36,253 nucleotides of DNA from positions 1 to 36,253 of the forward strand of contig CANQWQ010000015.1 of NCBI GenBank assembly GCA_947627595.1, in the 5' to 3' direction. Positions 7,946 to 17,514 of the stretch are shown piece after piece. The position numbers and the translations under genes are program-made. Origin of the DNA: an uncultured Clostridia bacterium. Lineage in GTDB: Bacteria > Bacillota > Clostridia > TANB77 > CAG-508. Below the pieces are notes generated by a model. It saw only the letters and a program-made list of their open reading frames with translations. It did no database searches and had not been told where the DNA came from. Within the stretch, counting starts at the first letter, position 1. The number at the start of each line of letters is the position of its first letter.

Positions 7946-9067
7946 TTAATCTCCTAAACAAATTCCGATTTGTCTAGCAACATGTATTAATGGATCATCC
8001 ATTTCAATTGTTCTATTTTTGCTAGAAGCAGCACCAACAACACTGTCTTTTCCAACAACATCATCTAATGGAACATATGTCATTTCTCCATGTTTGTAGC
8101 TAACTAAAACATTGAAGATTCCTTGCATTGCAAGTTCAACAGCTTTTACGCCATATTTAGTTGATAAAACTCTATCATATGCGCTAGGAGTTCCACCTCT
8201 TTGAACATAACCTAAAACCGTAGCTCTAGCTCCCAAACCTGTTAATTCTTCTAAAGCACCAGCTAATTTTTCACCAGCACCTCCAAGTCTAACATTGTCA
8301 AGGCCTTTTCCTTCATCAAGTGTTCTTTTTACACTCATTTCGCCATCTTTTTCTCTAGCGCCTTCAGAAACAACTATAACACTAAATTGTTTTCCTCTAG
8401 CTTTTCTTTGATTAATTTTTTCAATAACTTTATTAATATCATAAGGAATCTCAGGAATTAAAGCACAATCTGCTCCACCTGCAATTGCTGATTCAAGAGT
8501 AATCCAACCAGCATATCTTCCCATAACTTCTAATACCATAATTCTGTGATGTGCTTCAGCTGTAGTATGTAATCTATCTAAAGCTTCTGTAGCAACTGAT
8601 ACAGCTGTATTATATCCAAAAGTAATATCTGTAGCAGCAACATCATTATCAATAGTTTTTGGGATTCCGATGCAGTTTACACCTTTTCTAGAAAAATCTC
8701 TACTAGATTTTTGAGTTCCATCTCCACCTAATGTAAATAAACATTCGAATCCAGCGTCTTTTATATTTTGAACACATTTATCTGAAAAATCTTTATATTC
8801 AACTTCACCATTTTCATTAACAGTTTTTAAATTGAAAACATTAGTATTATTAGATGTTCCAATAATTGTTCCACCTTTATTTAAAATTCCTGATGCATTT
8901 CCAGCTGAATCAAGCTTAACATAGTCATTGTTAAGTAATCCTTTATAACCTTCTATATATCCATAACATTCTATTCCATTATTTTCAGCTGTTTTAACAA
9001 TTGCTCTAATAACAGCATTTAATCCTGGTGCATCTCCACCATTAGTAAGTATAGCAATCTTTTTCAT
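7946..9067 (-). CDS. pfkA: 6-phosphofructokinase
   Basis: It phosphorylates fructose 6-phosphate to fructose 1,6-bisphosphate, the committed step of glycolysis. The 373-residue protein begins MKKIAILTNGGDAPGLNAVIR, typical of the family. It carries GGDGTQ (114-119), the catalytic PKTIDND (136-142, with Asp as base) and MGRYAGW (182-188). Gly in GGDGT, in place of the second Asp of the PPi-type GGDD motif, suggests ATP rather than pyrophosphate as donor, although this longer subgroup includes enzymes of mixed specificity. The start has GGGAGG upstream. It appears to be a single-gene unit ended by the hairpin at 7905-7935. Its three CGG triplets are all out of frame and the reading frame is intact. 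Confidence 0.92.
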   Translation of the reverse strand: MKKIAILTNGGDAPGLNAVIRAIVKTAENNGIECYGYIEGYKGLLNNDYVKLDSAGNASGILNKGGTIIGTSNNTNVFNLKTVNENGEVEYKDFSDKCVQNIKDAGFECLFTLGGDGTQKSSRDFSRKGVNCIGIPKTIDNDVAATDITFGYNTAVSVATEALDRLHTTAEAHHRIMVLEVMGRYAGWITLESAIAGGADCALIPEIPYDINKVIEKINQRKARGKQFSVIVVSEGAREKDGEMSVKRTLDEGKGLDNVRLGGAGEKLAGALEELTGLGARATVLGYVQRGGTPSAYDRVLSTKYGVKAVELAMQGIFNVLVSYKHGEMTYVPLDDVVGKDSVVGAASSKNRTIEMDDPLIHVARQIGICLGD

Positions 9068-9150
9068 AAGTCTTTCCTCCCAAAAAATATTTTACAACCT
9101 TTCATATTATATATATATCTTTAAACATTTGCAAGAGTTTTTTTAAAAAA

Positions 9151-9179
9151 TGGGAAAAAGGGACTGTCCCTTTTTCCCA
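9151..9179. repeat. Perfect 29-bp palindromic repeat, also a likely terminator
   Basis: Two 14-base arms, TGGGAAAAAGGGAC and its exact complement, flank a single central T. On the minus strand it starts 12 bases after the aminopeptidase stop codon and is followed by ATTTTTT, so it can act as that gene's terminator. It belongs to the same family as 80-108 and 25040-25068. Confidence 0.85.
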
Positions 9180-9190
9180 AAATTAATTTT

Positions 9191-10604
9191 TTAATTATTT
9201 AAAAATGCTTTATAAGCTTTATAAGCATTATATACATCAAATTTAGAAGTTAACTCATATGGTGAGTGCATTGATAAAACTGGAACTCCAATATCAACTG
9301 TATCAATTCCACGATTAGCAAAAGTAACAGCAATTGTTCCTCCGCCACCTTTATCAACTTTTCCTAATTCTGATGAACAATATTTAACTTTATTTTCATC
9401 AAAAACTCTTCTAATATCTGCAATATATTCTGCTGGTGCTTCACTTGCTCCGCTCTTTCCTCTAGCTCCTGTATATTTGCAAATACAAACTCCTCCACCT
9501 AATTTGCAAGAATTTCTAACATCATAATAACTTGGAAATGTTGAATCAAATCCTGCATCAACATCTGCTGAAATTGCTCTTGAATTTGAATATGTTCTTT
9601 CAACAGCTCCTACACTGTTTTCACCTTTTTTGTCTAAAAGCTCAACAACAAATCTTTCGAAACTATGAGATTCCATTCCTGTAACACCACAAAAACCAAT
9701 TTCTTCTTTATCTGTTAATATGCAAATTGCAGTCTTTTTAGGATTTTCAACTTCTAGAATTGCTCTTAAAGATGTATAGCAACAAACTTTATCATCTTGT
9801 CCATATCCACCTATTAAACTCTCATCAAATCCTACACTCCTAGCTTTATAAGCAGGAACAAATTCAAGTTCAGAACTTGTAAAATCAACTTCTTTAATTC
9901 CATATTTTTCATTTAAAATTTTTAGAATATTTAATTTAACTTTTTCTGAAACTTTTTCATCATCAAAAGGCATTGTTCCAGCAACAATATTTAATTCTTC
10001 TCCATCAATTCCTTGGGTTAATTTTCTGTCATCTTGACCTCCGCGTGATAAATGTGGTGGAAGATCTGTTATATAAAATACGGGATCTGTTTCTTCTTCA
10101 CCAACTGAAACCCAAACTCTTTCTCCATTAGTTTTAACAATTATTCCATGTAAAGCAAGTGGAGTTGTTGTCCATTGATATTTTTTGATTCCACCATAAT
10201 AATGTGTTTTTAAAAGTCCAACACCATTTTCTTCATATAGTGGATTTTGTTTTAAATCAATTCTAGGTGAATCTCCATGAGCTCCAACCATTTGCAAACC
10301 ATCTTCTAATTTTTCACTTCCAATAACTGCTATATATAAACTTCTATTTCTGTTAACCCAAAATACCTTATCACCGTGGTTTAACAGATTCTACATCTTT
10401 CAAATCTTTAAAGTCATTTTTTAATAAAATTTCTTTTGAAAAATAAACTATCTCTTTTTCAGTTTTTGCTTGATTTAAATAAAACATATATTCATCAGCA
10501 AATTTAAACACATTTCTTTTGTCTTCTTCTAAAAGTTCTCTCCAACCAGATTTTTTGTTGTTAAACAACTTCTCTTTTAAAACTTCACCTTCTGTTTTCT
10601 CCAT
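9191..10604 (-). CDS. M18 family aminopeptidase, read through one CGG +1 site
   Basis: This is a zinc-dependent cytoplasmic aminopeptidase of the M18 (aspartyl aminopeptidase/ApeA) family. It shows GAHGDSPRIDLKQNP (metal-site His-Gly-Asp), TDKEEIGFCGVTGM (catalytic Glu pair), SADVDAGFD and HSPYELTSKFDVY. An initial 76-codon segment (MEKTEGEVLKEKLF...) ends at CCA CGG TGA. Skipping the C gives VKP then GDKVFWVNRNRSLYI and continues to the end, for 470 residues, the normal family length. The start at 10604 has an AAGGGG-type site. It is 28 bases downstream of the pyrimidine phosphorylase gene and is the last gene of the operon. Without frameshifting only a 77-residue peptide would form. Confidence 0.88.
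10374..10376 (-). other. In-frame CGG +1 frameshift site, aminopeptidase codon 77
   Basis: The coding strand reads GTT AAA CCA C GGT GAT AAG. The unshifted frame is CGG immediately followed by TGA. The M18 pattern KPGGKYF-like motif is restored by skipping C (KPGDKVFWVNRN). Confidence 0.9.
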
Positions 10605-10632
10605 CTATCTTTCCCCTTTGTAAAAATTTTAT

Positions 10633-11951
10633 TTAAATTCCATACATATCTAAAACTCTATTTTTAGTTTTAACAGGTTTTGCGGAATATTCAAATGCGT
10701 CAGCTAAATTTTTAACTGCACCTTGAGCTTTATTTTCTTCATTTGTATGTACATAAGCTATAACTTCGCCGACTTTAACTTCGTCGCCGATTTTCTTAGT
10801 AATAATTAATCCTGCTGTATTATCAATTTCATTTTCCTCTTTCATTCTACCAGCACCAATATATCTAGCAATACTTCCACAAATATCTGCATCAATTTTT
10901 GAAATATATCCTGAATCTGACGCAAACACTGGCAGAACCATATTTGCTCTTGGAAATTTATCAGGATTATCAATATATTCTGGATTTCCACCGCTGTGCA
11001 ACAACCATTTGTCTAAATTTTTGAAGTGCTGCTCCTGAATTTATAACATCTAATATTTTTTCTCTATTTTTATTAAAGTCCTTTTCTCTATTTGCCAAAT
11101 TTAAAACTATACTAGCTAAGCTAACTACTGTATCTTCGACATCTTTAGACATTTTTCCGTTTAAAGCTTCTATTGTTTCTCTTATCTCTAAAACGTTTCC
11201 TACACTATTTCCAACAGGTTCGTCCATTGACGTAATTATGTAACCTACTTCTTTATTTAGAGCTTTTCCTATTCTAACTAATAATTTTCCAAGTCTTTTT
11301 GCATCATCTTTAGTTTGTAAATACGTTCCTCTTCCACAACTTAAATCAAAAACTATTTTATTACTTCCGAGTAGCAATTTTTAAACTCATTAAACTTATT
11401 GCAATCAAGACTATACTATCTTTACAAGAAATTTCATTTCTTAATTTATAAAATTTATTTTCAGCTGGAGCCAAATTTAACTCTTGGCTAACTATACTAA
11501 TTCCAATATTTTGAACATTATTCTTAAATTCTTCTATTGAAATATTTGTGTTAAAACCTGGGATTGAGGCCAATTTATCAATTGTTCCTCCAGAAATTCC
11601 AAGACCTTTGCTAGAAATCTTAGCAACTGGAAGTCCTAGAGCAGCAATGACTGGTAGCAATATTAAAGTAACTTTATCACCAACACCACCTGTTGAATGT
11701 TTATCAACGATATTATCTGATATTTCGCTCATATCTAGAACATCACCAGAATTTCCAACTTCAATAACAAATCTAATTATTTCTTCTTCTGTTAGTCCAT
11801 TTGTATAAATGTAACTCATAAGTGCTGCTGCTTGGCTATCTTTAATTTCGCCTTTAACCCATTTTCCAACGAAATATTTGATTTCATCGTTATTTAGCTC
11901 GCCCCTAACATCACCTAATCTTTTTTTGATTATTATTGAATTTATATCCAT
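10633..11951 (-). CDS. pdp: Pyrimidine-nucleoside (thymidine) phosphorylase, two CGG +1 sites
   Basis: It cleaves thymidine or uridine with phosphate to base and (deoxy)ribose 1-phosphate in nucleoside salvage. The N-terminal segment holds the phosphate-binding KHSTGGVGDK (84-93) and ISGGTIDKLASIPGF. CGG at codon 195 (KIAT then GSNKIVFD) and codon 320 (MVVAQ then GGNPEYID) break the frame. Skipping both C bases yields 438 residues, the normal length, ending with the family's IGDEVKVGEVIAYVHT lipoyl-like domain. The segment after codon 195 reads FDLSCGRGTYL rather than the more common LDVKVGSGAFM, so the active-site loop is diverged. The gene lies 28 bases after rnhB. Named pdp here rather than deoA by similarity to Bacillus-type enzymes. 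Confidence 0.87.
10991..10993 (-). other. In-frame CGG +1 frameshift site, phosphorylase codon 320
   Basis: The coding strand reads GTT GCA CAG C GGT GGA AAT. The family motif AQGG(N/D)P is recovered only by skipping C. The unshifted frame stops at TGA seven codons after CGG. Confidence 0.9.
11367..11369 (-). other. In-frame CGG +1 frameshift site, phosphorylase codon 195
   Basis: The coding strand reads ATT GCT ACT C GGA AGT AAT. The unshifted frame gives CGG AAG TAA. Skipping C gives KIATGSNKIVFD, matching the family pattern MSKKIAxGADKIVLD. Confidence 0.92.
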
Positions 11952-11979
11952 TTTTCCCTTGTTCCTTTCTTTTTATTCC

Positions 11980-12616
11980 TCAGTTTAACCAACTATCTTT
12001 TATAAAAGTTTTTCTATGTATTAAACATAACCCATTTTCTTTTATTGCATTTATATGAAAAGCAGTTCCATAACCTTTATGCTTAGCAAAACCATATTCA
12101 GGATAAATTTTATCATATTCGTACATCATTCTGTCCCTAGTAACTTTAGCAATTATAGAAGCACAAGCAATAGAATAAACCTTGCTATCACCTTTTATCA
12201 TAGAAATATAAGGTATTCCGCAAGTATCTATTTTTGTTAAAGCATCAACCATAATTACATCTGGTTTAATTTTTAAACTTTTTATTCCATCTGTTAAAGC
12301 TTTTTTTGTAGCATTTAAAATATTAATCTCGTCAATAACTTTATGATCTACAATTCCAACACCATATGCTATAGCTTCATTTGTAATTAATTCGTATAAT
12401 TTTTCTCTCTTTTTTTCGGAAATTTTTTTAGAATCATTGACACCCTCAATCATAGAATCTTTAGGCATTATAGCTAAGCCAACAACAACTGGACCTGCCA
12501 GTGGACCGGCGTCCAGCTTCGTCAATTCCGCATATATATTGAATTTTTTGACTATTATATAATTTATTTTCTTCCTCTTTTAATAGTGTCAATCTTTCAA
12601 ATTCTTTTTCTTTCAT
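11980..12616 (-). CDS. rnhB: Ribonuclease HII, read through one CGG +1 site
   Basis: It removes RNA from RNA-DNA hybrids and misincorporated ribonucleotides. Starting at ATG 12616, two bases after the stop of the pilin-like gene, the protein reads MKEKEFERLTLLKEEENKL and then CGIDEAGR. CGG at codon 37 breaks the frame exactly inside the invariant motif DEAGRGPLAGPVVV: CGC C GGT CCA. Skipping C restores the whole motif, with catalytic Asp and Glu in DEAG and later VDALT and SIIAKVTRD. Total 211 residues, normal for the family. There is no clear ribosome binding site, so translational coupling to the upstream gene is likely. Because both sides of the break are near-invariant, this site pins the shift to the CGG itself. 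Confidence 0.92.
12506..12508 (-). other. In-frame CGG +1 frameshift site, rnhB codon 37
   Basis: The coding strand reads GAA GCT GGA CGC C GGT CCA CTG. The conserved DEAGR and GPLAGP flank the extra C directly, so the shift cannot have happened elsewhere. The preceding CGC is read as Arg normally. Confidence 0.95.
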
Positions 12617-12618
12617 AA

Positions 12619-13152
12619 TTAATCTATAAAATCCTTTAATGAATGGATTGTTTTATGTGTAGTTAAATCACCAACATAGCCATTTTCACTAGCAACATCA
12701 ACTTCGCCATTTTTTATATCATATTCAACTACAATTCTATCTCCATCTGCTAAATTTTTAATATCAATTCCTTGTGATTTTAAAACTGTAGCATCCCATA
12801 TACAATAAATTGTTTCATCTTTTGGTGGAATATTTCCTCCTGATATTTTTTCGTCATAACCTGCATCAGCAATTTGAGAAATCTTTGTAGCATAAGCTCC
12901 TTTTAATTCATTTTGAACTTGTTCATCAGAAATATTTTTTAAATCTTCTCCATCATGGTTGAAAAGATAATCATCTAGCAAAATTTGAGCCCTTCCTTGA
13001 ACTAGATAAAGCATTGACTTCATCTTTTCTTTCTGGCTCTCTCTAATTAGCGCTGTTCCAGAGGTATAAGTTATTCCAAATAATATTATCATTACTATAA
13101 TTGTTACAATTAACGCAACTAATGTTATTCCTCTTTTGTTTTTTATTTTCAT
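12619..13152 (-). CDS. Pilin-like secreted protein
   Basis: This 177-residue protein has a leader and hydrophobic helix of the prepilin type (KNKRGITLVALIVTIIVMIIL), again lacking Glu at mature position 5. The rest is hydrophilic with no domain I recognise; it includes DETIYCIWDATVLKSQGID and VVEYDIKNGEVDVAS, which suggest a compact beta-rich head as in minor pilins. The start has AGGAG seven bases upstream. It is the first gene of an operon with rnhB, pyrimidine-nucleoside phosphorylase and aminopeptidase, an odd partner for housekeeping enzymes. No competence or type IV pilus assembly genes are in the window. Confidence 0.72.
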   Translation of the reverse strand: MKIKNKRGITLVALIVTIIVMIILFGITYTSGTALIRESQKEKMKSMLYLVQGRAQILLDDYLFNHDGEDLKNISDEQVQNELKGAYATKISQIADAGYDEKISGGNIPPKDETIYCIWDATVLKSQGIDIKNLADGDRIVVEYDIKNGEVDVASENGYVGDLTTHKTIHSLKDFID

Positions 13153-13332
13153 AAAAAATCTCCTAATTTTAAGTTTATTTTAACTATTACTATGTATTAT
13201 ATATTTATAGAAAAATTTTTTCAATATAAATTTTTAATTTTATCTTGTATTTAAAAATTTTTTTGAGTATTATTATATATGGAATAAAATTAAAGATTTA
13301 TATAAATATTTTATATTGGAGGTCATAAAATT

Positions 13333-14688
13333 ATGGATAACAATGACAATGAATTTAATTACAGCGTAAAAAATAATTTTAAGCAAGTTCCAAAACAACC
13401 AAAAATCGGGTTTGGATCAAGAGTTGTAGTTCCTTTTGTATCAGGAGTTTTAGGAGCATGTATTGTTGGTGGAGTTTGTTTCGGAGTTCCAGTAGTTAGA
13501 GATTCTATTTTTACTAATGAAACTAAAAAAGAAGCTAAAGAAACTGTTTCTTCTAAAAAACATACTCTAGATAATTCTTCATATACAGCTACTTTAATGG
13601 ATATTGCTGAATACTCAGAAACTTCTGTTGCAGTTGCTGAAGCAGTTTTACCTTCAGTTGTTGGAATTACAGTTAGTTATGATGTTTCTTCATCATTTGG
13701 AGGGACTTCTACAGCTACAGCTTCAGGATCTGGAGTTATAATTAGTGAAGATGGATATATCATTACAAATAACCATGTTGTAAACTCTGCTTCAGACTCT
13801 TATTTTTACTCATTATCTGAAGCAAAAGAAATAAAAGTTCATGTTTATGGTGATGATGAAGATGATTTATATGATGCTAAAATCGTTGGTAGAGATGAAT
13901 CTACAGATTTAGCTGTTTTAAAAATTGAAGCTGAAAATTTAAGAGCTGTTAAAATTGGAGATTCTTCTAATTTAAGAGTTGGAGAATTTGTTATGGCAAT
14001 CGGAAATCCTTTAGGATTAGAAAGTTCTGTTAGTGCCGGAATAGTTAGTGCACTTGATAGAGATGTTTCAGAAGGTGAATATGTTTATACAACAATTCAA
14101 ACAGATGCTGCTATTAACTCTGGAAACTCTGGTGGTGCTTTAGTAAATTCTAGAGGAGAACTTATTGGAATAAACTTCTTAAAAGCTTCAGATACTGGTG
14201 TTGAAGGAATCGGATTTGCTATTCCTATTACTTCTGCAATGAAAACTGTAGATGATTTAATTGAAGTTGGTTATGTTAAAAAACCATATATCGGAATTTC
14301 AGGACGTAATGTTTCAGAAGATTTAGCTAAACAATATGATACAAAAGTTGGAGTTTATGTTGAATCTGTTGAAGATGATGGACCTGCTAAAGAAGCTGGT
14401 CTAGAAGAAGGAGATATAATTACAGCAATTGATGGACATGCAGTTAAAACAATTCAAGAACTAAATAATTACAAAGCTCAAAACTATGAAATTGGTGATA
14501 AAGTTAAGTTAACAGTTTATAGAGATAATAAAGAAATTGAAGTTGAACTTAAACTTACTGAACAACCTCAGGATAAAGAAGATTCTGAAGATAAAGAAAC
14601 TGAAGAACCTACTCCACCTGAAGAATCAGATTCATTACGTGATTACTATGATAATTTTGATAGATATTATAGATATTTTAATTACTAA
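13333..14688 (+). CDS. HtrA/DegP-type serine protease with PDZ domain
   Basis: A membrane-anchored quality-control protease of 451 residues. It has a cytoplasmic N-terminus, one transmembrane segment at about 31-55, a trypsin-like domain with His148 (NNHVV), Asp192 (STDLAVL) and Ser266 (NSGNSGGAL), and one PDZ domain at about 315-405. An acidic region and a short Tyr/Asp-rich tail end the protein. GGAGG lies ten bases before the ATG. The 180-base gap to the divergent pilin-like gene is AT-rich and must hold both promoters; TTGAGT at 13263 with TAAAAT at 13285 is a weak candidate. Six CGG triplets occur, all out of frame (four ATC GGR), and the frame is intact. Confidence 0.93.
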   Translation: MDNNDNEFNYSVKNNFKQVPKQPKIGFGSRVVVPFVSGVLGACIVGGVCFGVPVVRDSIFTNETKKEAKETVSSKKHTLDNSSYTATLMDIAEYSETSVAVAEAVLPSVVGITVSYDVSSSFGGTSTATASGSGVIISEDGYIITNNHVVNSASDSYFYSLSEAKEIKVHVYGDDEDDLYDAKIVGRDESTDLAVLKIEAENLRAVKIGDSSNLRVGEFVMAIGNPLGLESSVSAGIVSALDRDVSEGEYVYTTIQTDAAINSGNSGGALVNSRGELIGINFLKASDTGVEGIGFAIPITSAMKTVDDLIEVGYVKKPYIGISGRNVSEDLAKQYDTKVGVYVESVEDDGPAKEAGLEEGDIITAIDGHAVKTIQELNNYKAQNYEIGDKVKLTVYRDNKEIEVELKLTEQPQDKEDSEDKETEEPTPPEESDSLRDYYDNFDRYYRYFNY

Positions 14689-14696
14689 AATAAAAC

Positions 14697-14735
14697 AAAA
14701 AGCGTGTGAAATTAATCACACGCTTTTATTTTTTT
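14697..14735. terminator. Bidirectional terminator between htrA and glmS
   Basis: AAAAGCGTGTGA and TCACACGCTTTT form a 12-bp stem with loop AATTAA, flanked by T runs for the plus strand and A runs for the minus strand. It separates the convergent genes. Confidence 0.9.
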
Positions 14736-16573
14736 ATTCAACTGTAACTGATTTTGCTAAATTTCTAGGTTTATCAACATCTAATCCTTTTTCTTTTGAA
14801 ATATAATATGCTAAAAGTTGCAAAGGAATTACTGATAAAACTGGGCTAATATATGGGCTTATAGGAGCAATTCTAATTACTTCGTCAAAAGTTACATTTT
14901 CTAAATCTTGATTTGTAACAATAAATGTTTTTGCTCCTCTTGTGATAACTTCTTGAAGATTACTAATTGTTTTATGAGTTAAATCTGGATCTGTCATAAT
15001 TCCAACAACTGTAACTCCATTTTCAATTAAAGCGATTGCACCATGTTTTAATTCACCAGCAGAATAGCTCTCACTGTGAATATATGAAATCTCTTTTAAT
15101 TTTAACGCACCTTCCATTGCTACGCTAGAGTCTATTCCACGTCCTATATAAAATGCGTTTGTTTCTTTTGACATATTTAAAGCAAATTTTTTGATCTTTG
15201 ATGTATCTTTTAATATTTCTTCAATTTTTGTAGGAACACTTAAAAGCTCTTCTTTCAATTTTTCAACTTCTTTTTCAGCTACTCCTAAAACTTCAGCAAA
15301 ATAAATTCCAAGAATTGCTAAAAGTACAATTTGTGAAGTATACGCTTTTGTAGAAGCAACCGCAATTTCAGGTCCTGCATGTGTGTATAAACTATAATCT
15401 GCCTCATTTGTTATAGAACTTCCTATAACATTTGAAATAGCAATTGTCTTAGCTCCTTTAGATTTAGCAAGTTTAAGAGCTGCTATTGTATCTGCTGTTT
15501 CACCTGATTGAGAAATAAAAATACATAAACTATTTTTAGTAACTAATGGATCTCTATATCTAAATTCTGAAGCAATATCAATTTCTGTTTGAATTTTACA
15601 AAAGCCTTCTAAAATTTTTCTAACCGTTAGACCAGCATGCATAGCCGTTCCACAAGCTACAATATAAATTCTGTCAACACTTTGTAAATATTCTTTTGTA
15701 AAGTCTAATTCATCTAAAACTACTTTTTGACCTTTTGCAACTCTAGCTCCTATTGTTTCTCTAATTGCTTTCGGTTGCTCATAAATCTCTTTTAACATGA
15801 AATCATCATATTCGCCTTTTTCAGCTGAACTCATATCCCATGTAATATTTTTTGGCGTTTTCTCGATTTTTTTCAAATCAAGATTATAAAAATCTATATT
15901 ATCTTTTCCTAAAACTGCAAACTCATAATCTTCTAAAAGATAGAAATCTTTTGTAAAAGAAAGAATCGCCGGGATATCTGAACTTATATAGTTTTCTCCG
16001 CTCCCCTTTTCCTATAACAAGTGGACTATCTTTTCTTATAACAAACATTTTATCTTTAAAATCGTTATTTAAAACTTCAATTGCAAAGCTTCCTTTTAAA
16101 TCTTTTACAGCTTTAGCCATAGCTTTTAAAAAGCTATTTTCTGTTTTATCATTCTCTTTTTCATAATAATAATTTATTAAATTTGGAATGACTTCTGTAT
16201 CTGTTTGTGAAATAAATTCATAACCATTATCAGTTAAAAATTTTTTTAATTCTATATAATTTTCAATGATTCCGTTATGCACAACTGCTGTTGTCTTTTT
16301 ATTATCTAAATGAGGATGTGAATTAATATCAGTAGGTTTTCCATGTGTAGCCCATCTTGTATGAGCAATTCCAACAGTTCCCTCTAATTTATTAATCTCA
16401 GGAATATCTAAAAGTCCAATAACTCTGCCTTTATTTTTAACGGCTTTAATTCCGTTTTCTTCCATTGTAGCAATTCCAGCAGAATCGTATCCTCTGTACT
16501 CTAGTCTTAAAAGACCATTAATCAATATTGGTTCAGCTTTTTTCTTACCAATATATCCAACTATTCCACACAT
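14734..16573 (-). CDS. glmS: Glucosamine-6-phosphate synthase (isomerising), one CGG +1 site
   Basis: It makes glucosamine 6-phosphate from fructose 6-phosphate and glutamine, the entry to peptidoglycan precursors. MCGIVGYIGKK supplies the Cys nucleophile of the glutaminase domain (1-230). Two SIS domains follow, with GTAMHAG, SQSGETADT and the C-terminal DKPRNLAKSVTVE. CGG at codon 192 breaks the frame inside the conserved IGKGEGENYISSD stretch (GAG C GGA GAA). Skipping C gives 612 residues, the normal length. The ATG has AAGGAG nine bases upstream and a strong promoter (16603-16631). No glmS ribozyme is visible in the short leader. It is essential in most bacteria, so a real null mutation is implausible. 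Confidence 0.93.
15998..16000 (-). other. In-frame CGG +1 frameshift site, glmS codon 192
   Basis: The coding strand reads AAA GGG GAG C GGA GAA AAC. Skipping C gives GKGEGENYISSDIPAIL, as expected for GlmS. The unshifted frame runs 26 further codons before TGA. Confidence 0.92.
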
Positions 16574-16602
16574 ATTTCTAAGCTCCTTTTTTCTTTTACA
16601 TT

Positions 16603-16631
16603 ATAATATTTAAAAAAAGAAAAAATGTCAA
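16603..16631 (-). promoter_or_regulatory. Sigma-A promoter for glmS
   Basis: On the minus strand, TTGACA (16626-16631) and TATTAT (16603-16608) are 17 bases apart, immediately after the recO stop codon. Confidence 0.8.
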
Positions 16632-17363
16632 TTAAAACATTTTTTCAATTTTATATTCTTTCTCTAGTTTTTCGTTTAAATATAGTCTTGAAACAATCTC
16701 AAATTCTTTTCTAGCTTTTTCTGAAAGATCAAATGAAAATATTTTTTTAGAATCTGCTTTTATAGAATAAATAATTGCATTTTTCGTAGCTTCAGAAATA
16801 TTAAAGGCACCAGTATCTAGCTTTTTGCAGTCACTACATTTAAAGCCATTATCTTTAAATGAAAAAGCTGTTAAATCTTCTTTTTTCTTACATGAAACAC
16901 ATTCGTTAACATTTGGAGCAAAACCAATTATTTTCATTAATCTCATTTTAAAAACAGATGTAATAAAATCTAAATCTTTATCTGTTTCTGAGATTGCAAA
17001 CAAAGTATTTAAATATAATTTTAAAATATGAAATGAGTTTTGATTTTCAGTTGTAATATCATTAATAATTTTAGTAATATGTGAAGCATATGTAAGTTTA
17101 TCTAAATCTGTTCTTAAATTATAAAACATTTCAATTGTTTCACAAGAATTAACATTATATGTATCTCCACCTTTGAAAAGGACAAATTCTCCAAAAGTGA
17201 AGAGTTGTGTTGTGCTTAATAACTGACTTTTTGTTTTTCTAGCACCTCTAGCATTACAAGTAATTTTTCCAAGATTTGGAGTAAGCATTGTTAGAACTTT
17301 ATCAAAGTCGCCATAATTAACTTCTTGTATTATTATTCCATTTACTTTGAGGTTTTTTCCCAA
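16632..17363 (-). CDS. recO: DNA repair protein RecO
   Basis: RecO helps load RecA on gapped single-stranded DNA with RecR. The 243-residue protein has an N-terminal OB-fold (GIIIQEVNYGDFDKVLTMLT), a helical middle and a four-Cys zinc site (CVSCKKK then CSDCKK). The start is TTG at 17363, with GGAGG nine bases upstream, lying inside the upstream yqzL frame; the two genes overlap by 47 bases. It is last in the yqfC-to-recO operon. No CGG occurs. Confidence 0.92.
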   Translation of the reverse strand: MGKNLKVNGIIIQEVNYGDFDKVLTMLTPNLGKITCNARGARKTKSQLLSTTQLFTFGEFVLFKGGDTYNVNSCETIEMFYNLRTDLDKLTYASHITKIINDITTENQNSFHILKLYLNTLFAISETDKDLDFITSVFKMRLMKIIGFAPNVNECVSCKKKEDLTAFSFKDNGFKCSDCKKLDTGAFNISEATKNAIIYSIKADSKKIFSFDLSEKARKEFEIVSRLYLNEKLEKEYKIEKMF

Positions 17364-17460
17364 GTTTTGCTTCCTCCATTCTTTTATATTTACAAAATTC
17401 TAGATAGTCTTCAATATTGCCTGTTTTCTCAAAATTTTTCCAAGCTTCTTTTAGATTCAT
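17317..17460 (-). CDS. yqzL: YqzL-like small protein
   Basis: This 47-residue protein starts MNLKEAWKNFEKTGNIEDYL. The pattern W-K-x-F-x-x-T-G-N-(I/P)-x-x-Y-L is that of YqzL, a short protein of unknown role found between era and recO in Firmicutes, exactly its position here. The ATG at 17460 follows AGAGGATG. Its 3' end overlaps recO by 47 bases and contains the recO ribosome binding site, so translation is probably coupled. Confidence 0.75.
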   Translation of the reverse strand: MNLKEAWKNFEKTGNIEDYLEFCKYKRMEEAKLGKKPQSKWNNNTRS

Positions 17461-17514
17461 AAAATCACATCCTCTAGAATTATCTATTTGTAATTTATGA
17501 AAAAATATTCAAGC

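Noticed and set aside
16574-16625. glmS ribozyme in the glmS leader
   Set aside because: The leader from the predicted start to the ATG is only about 25 bases, far too short for the ribozyme.
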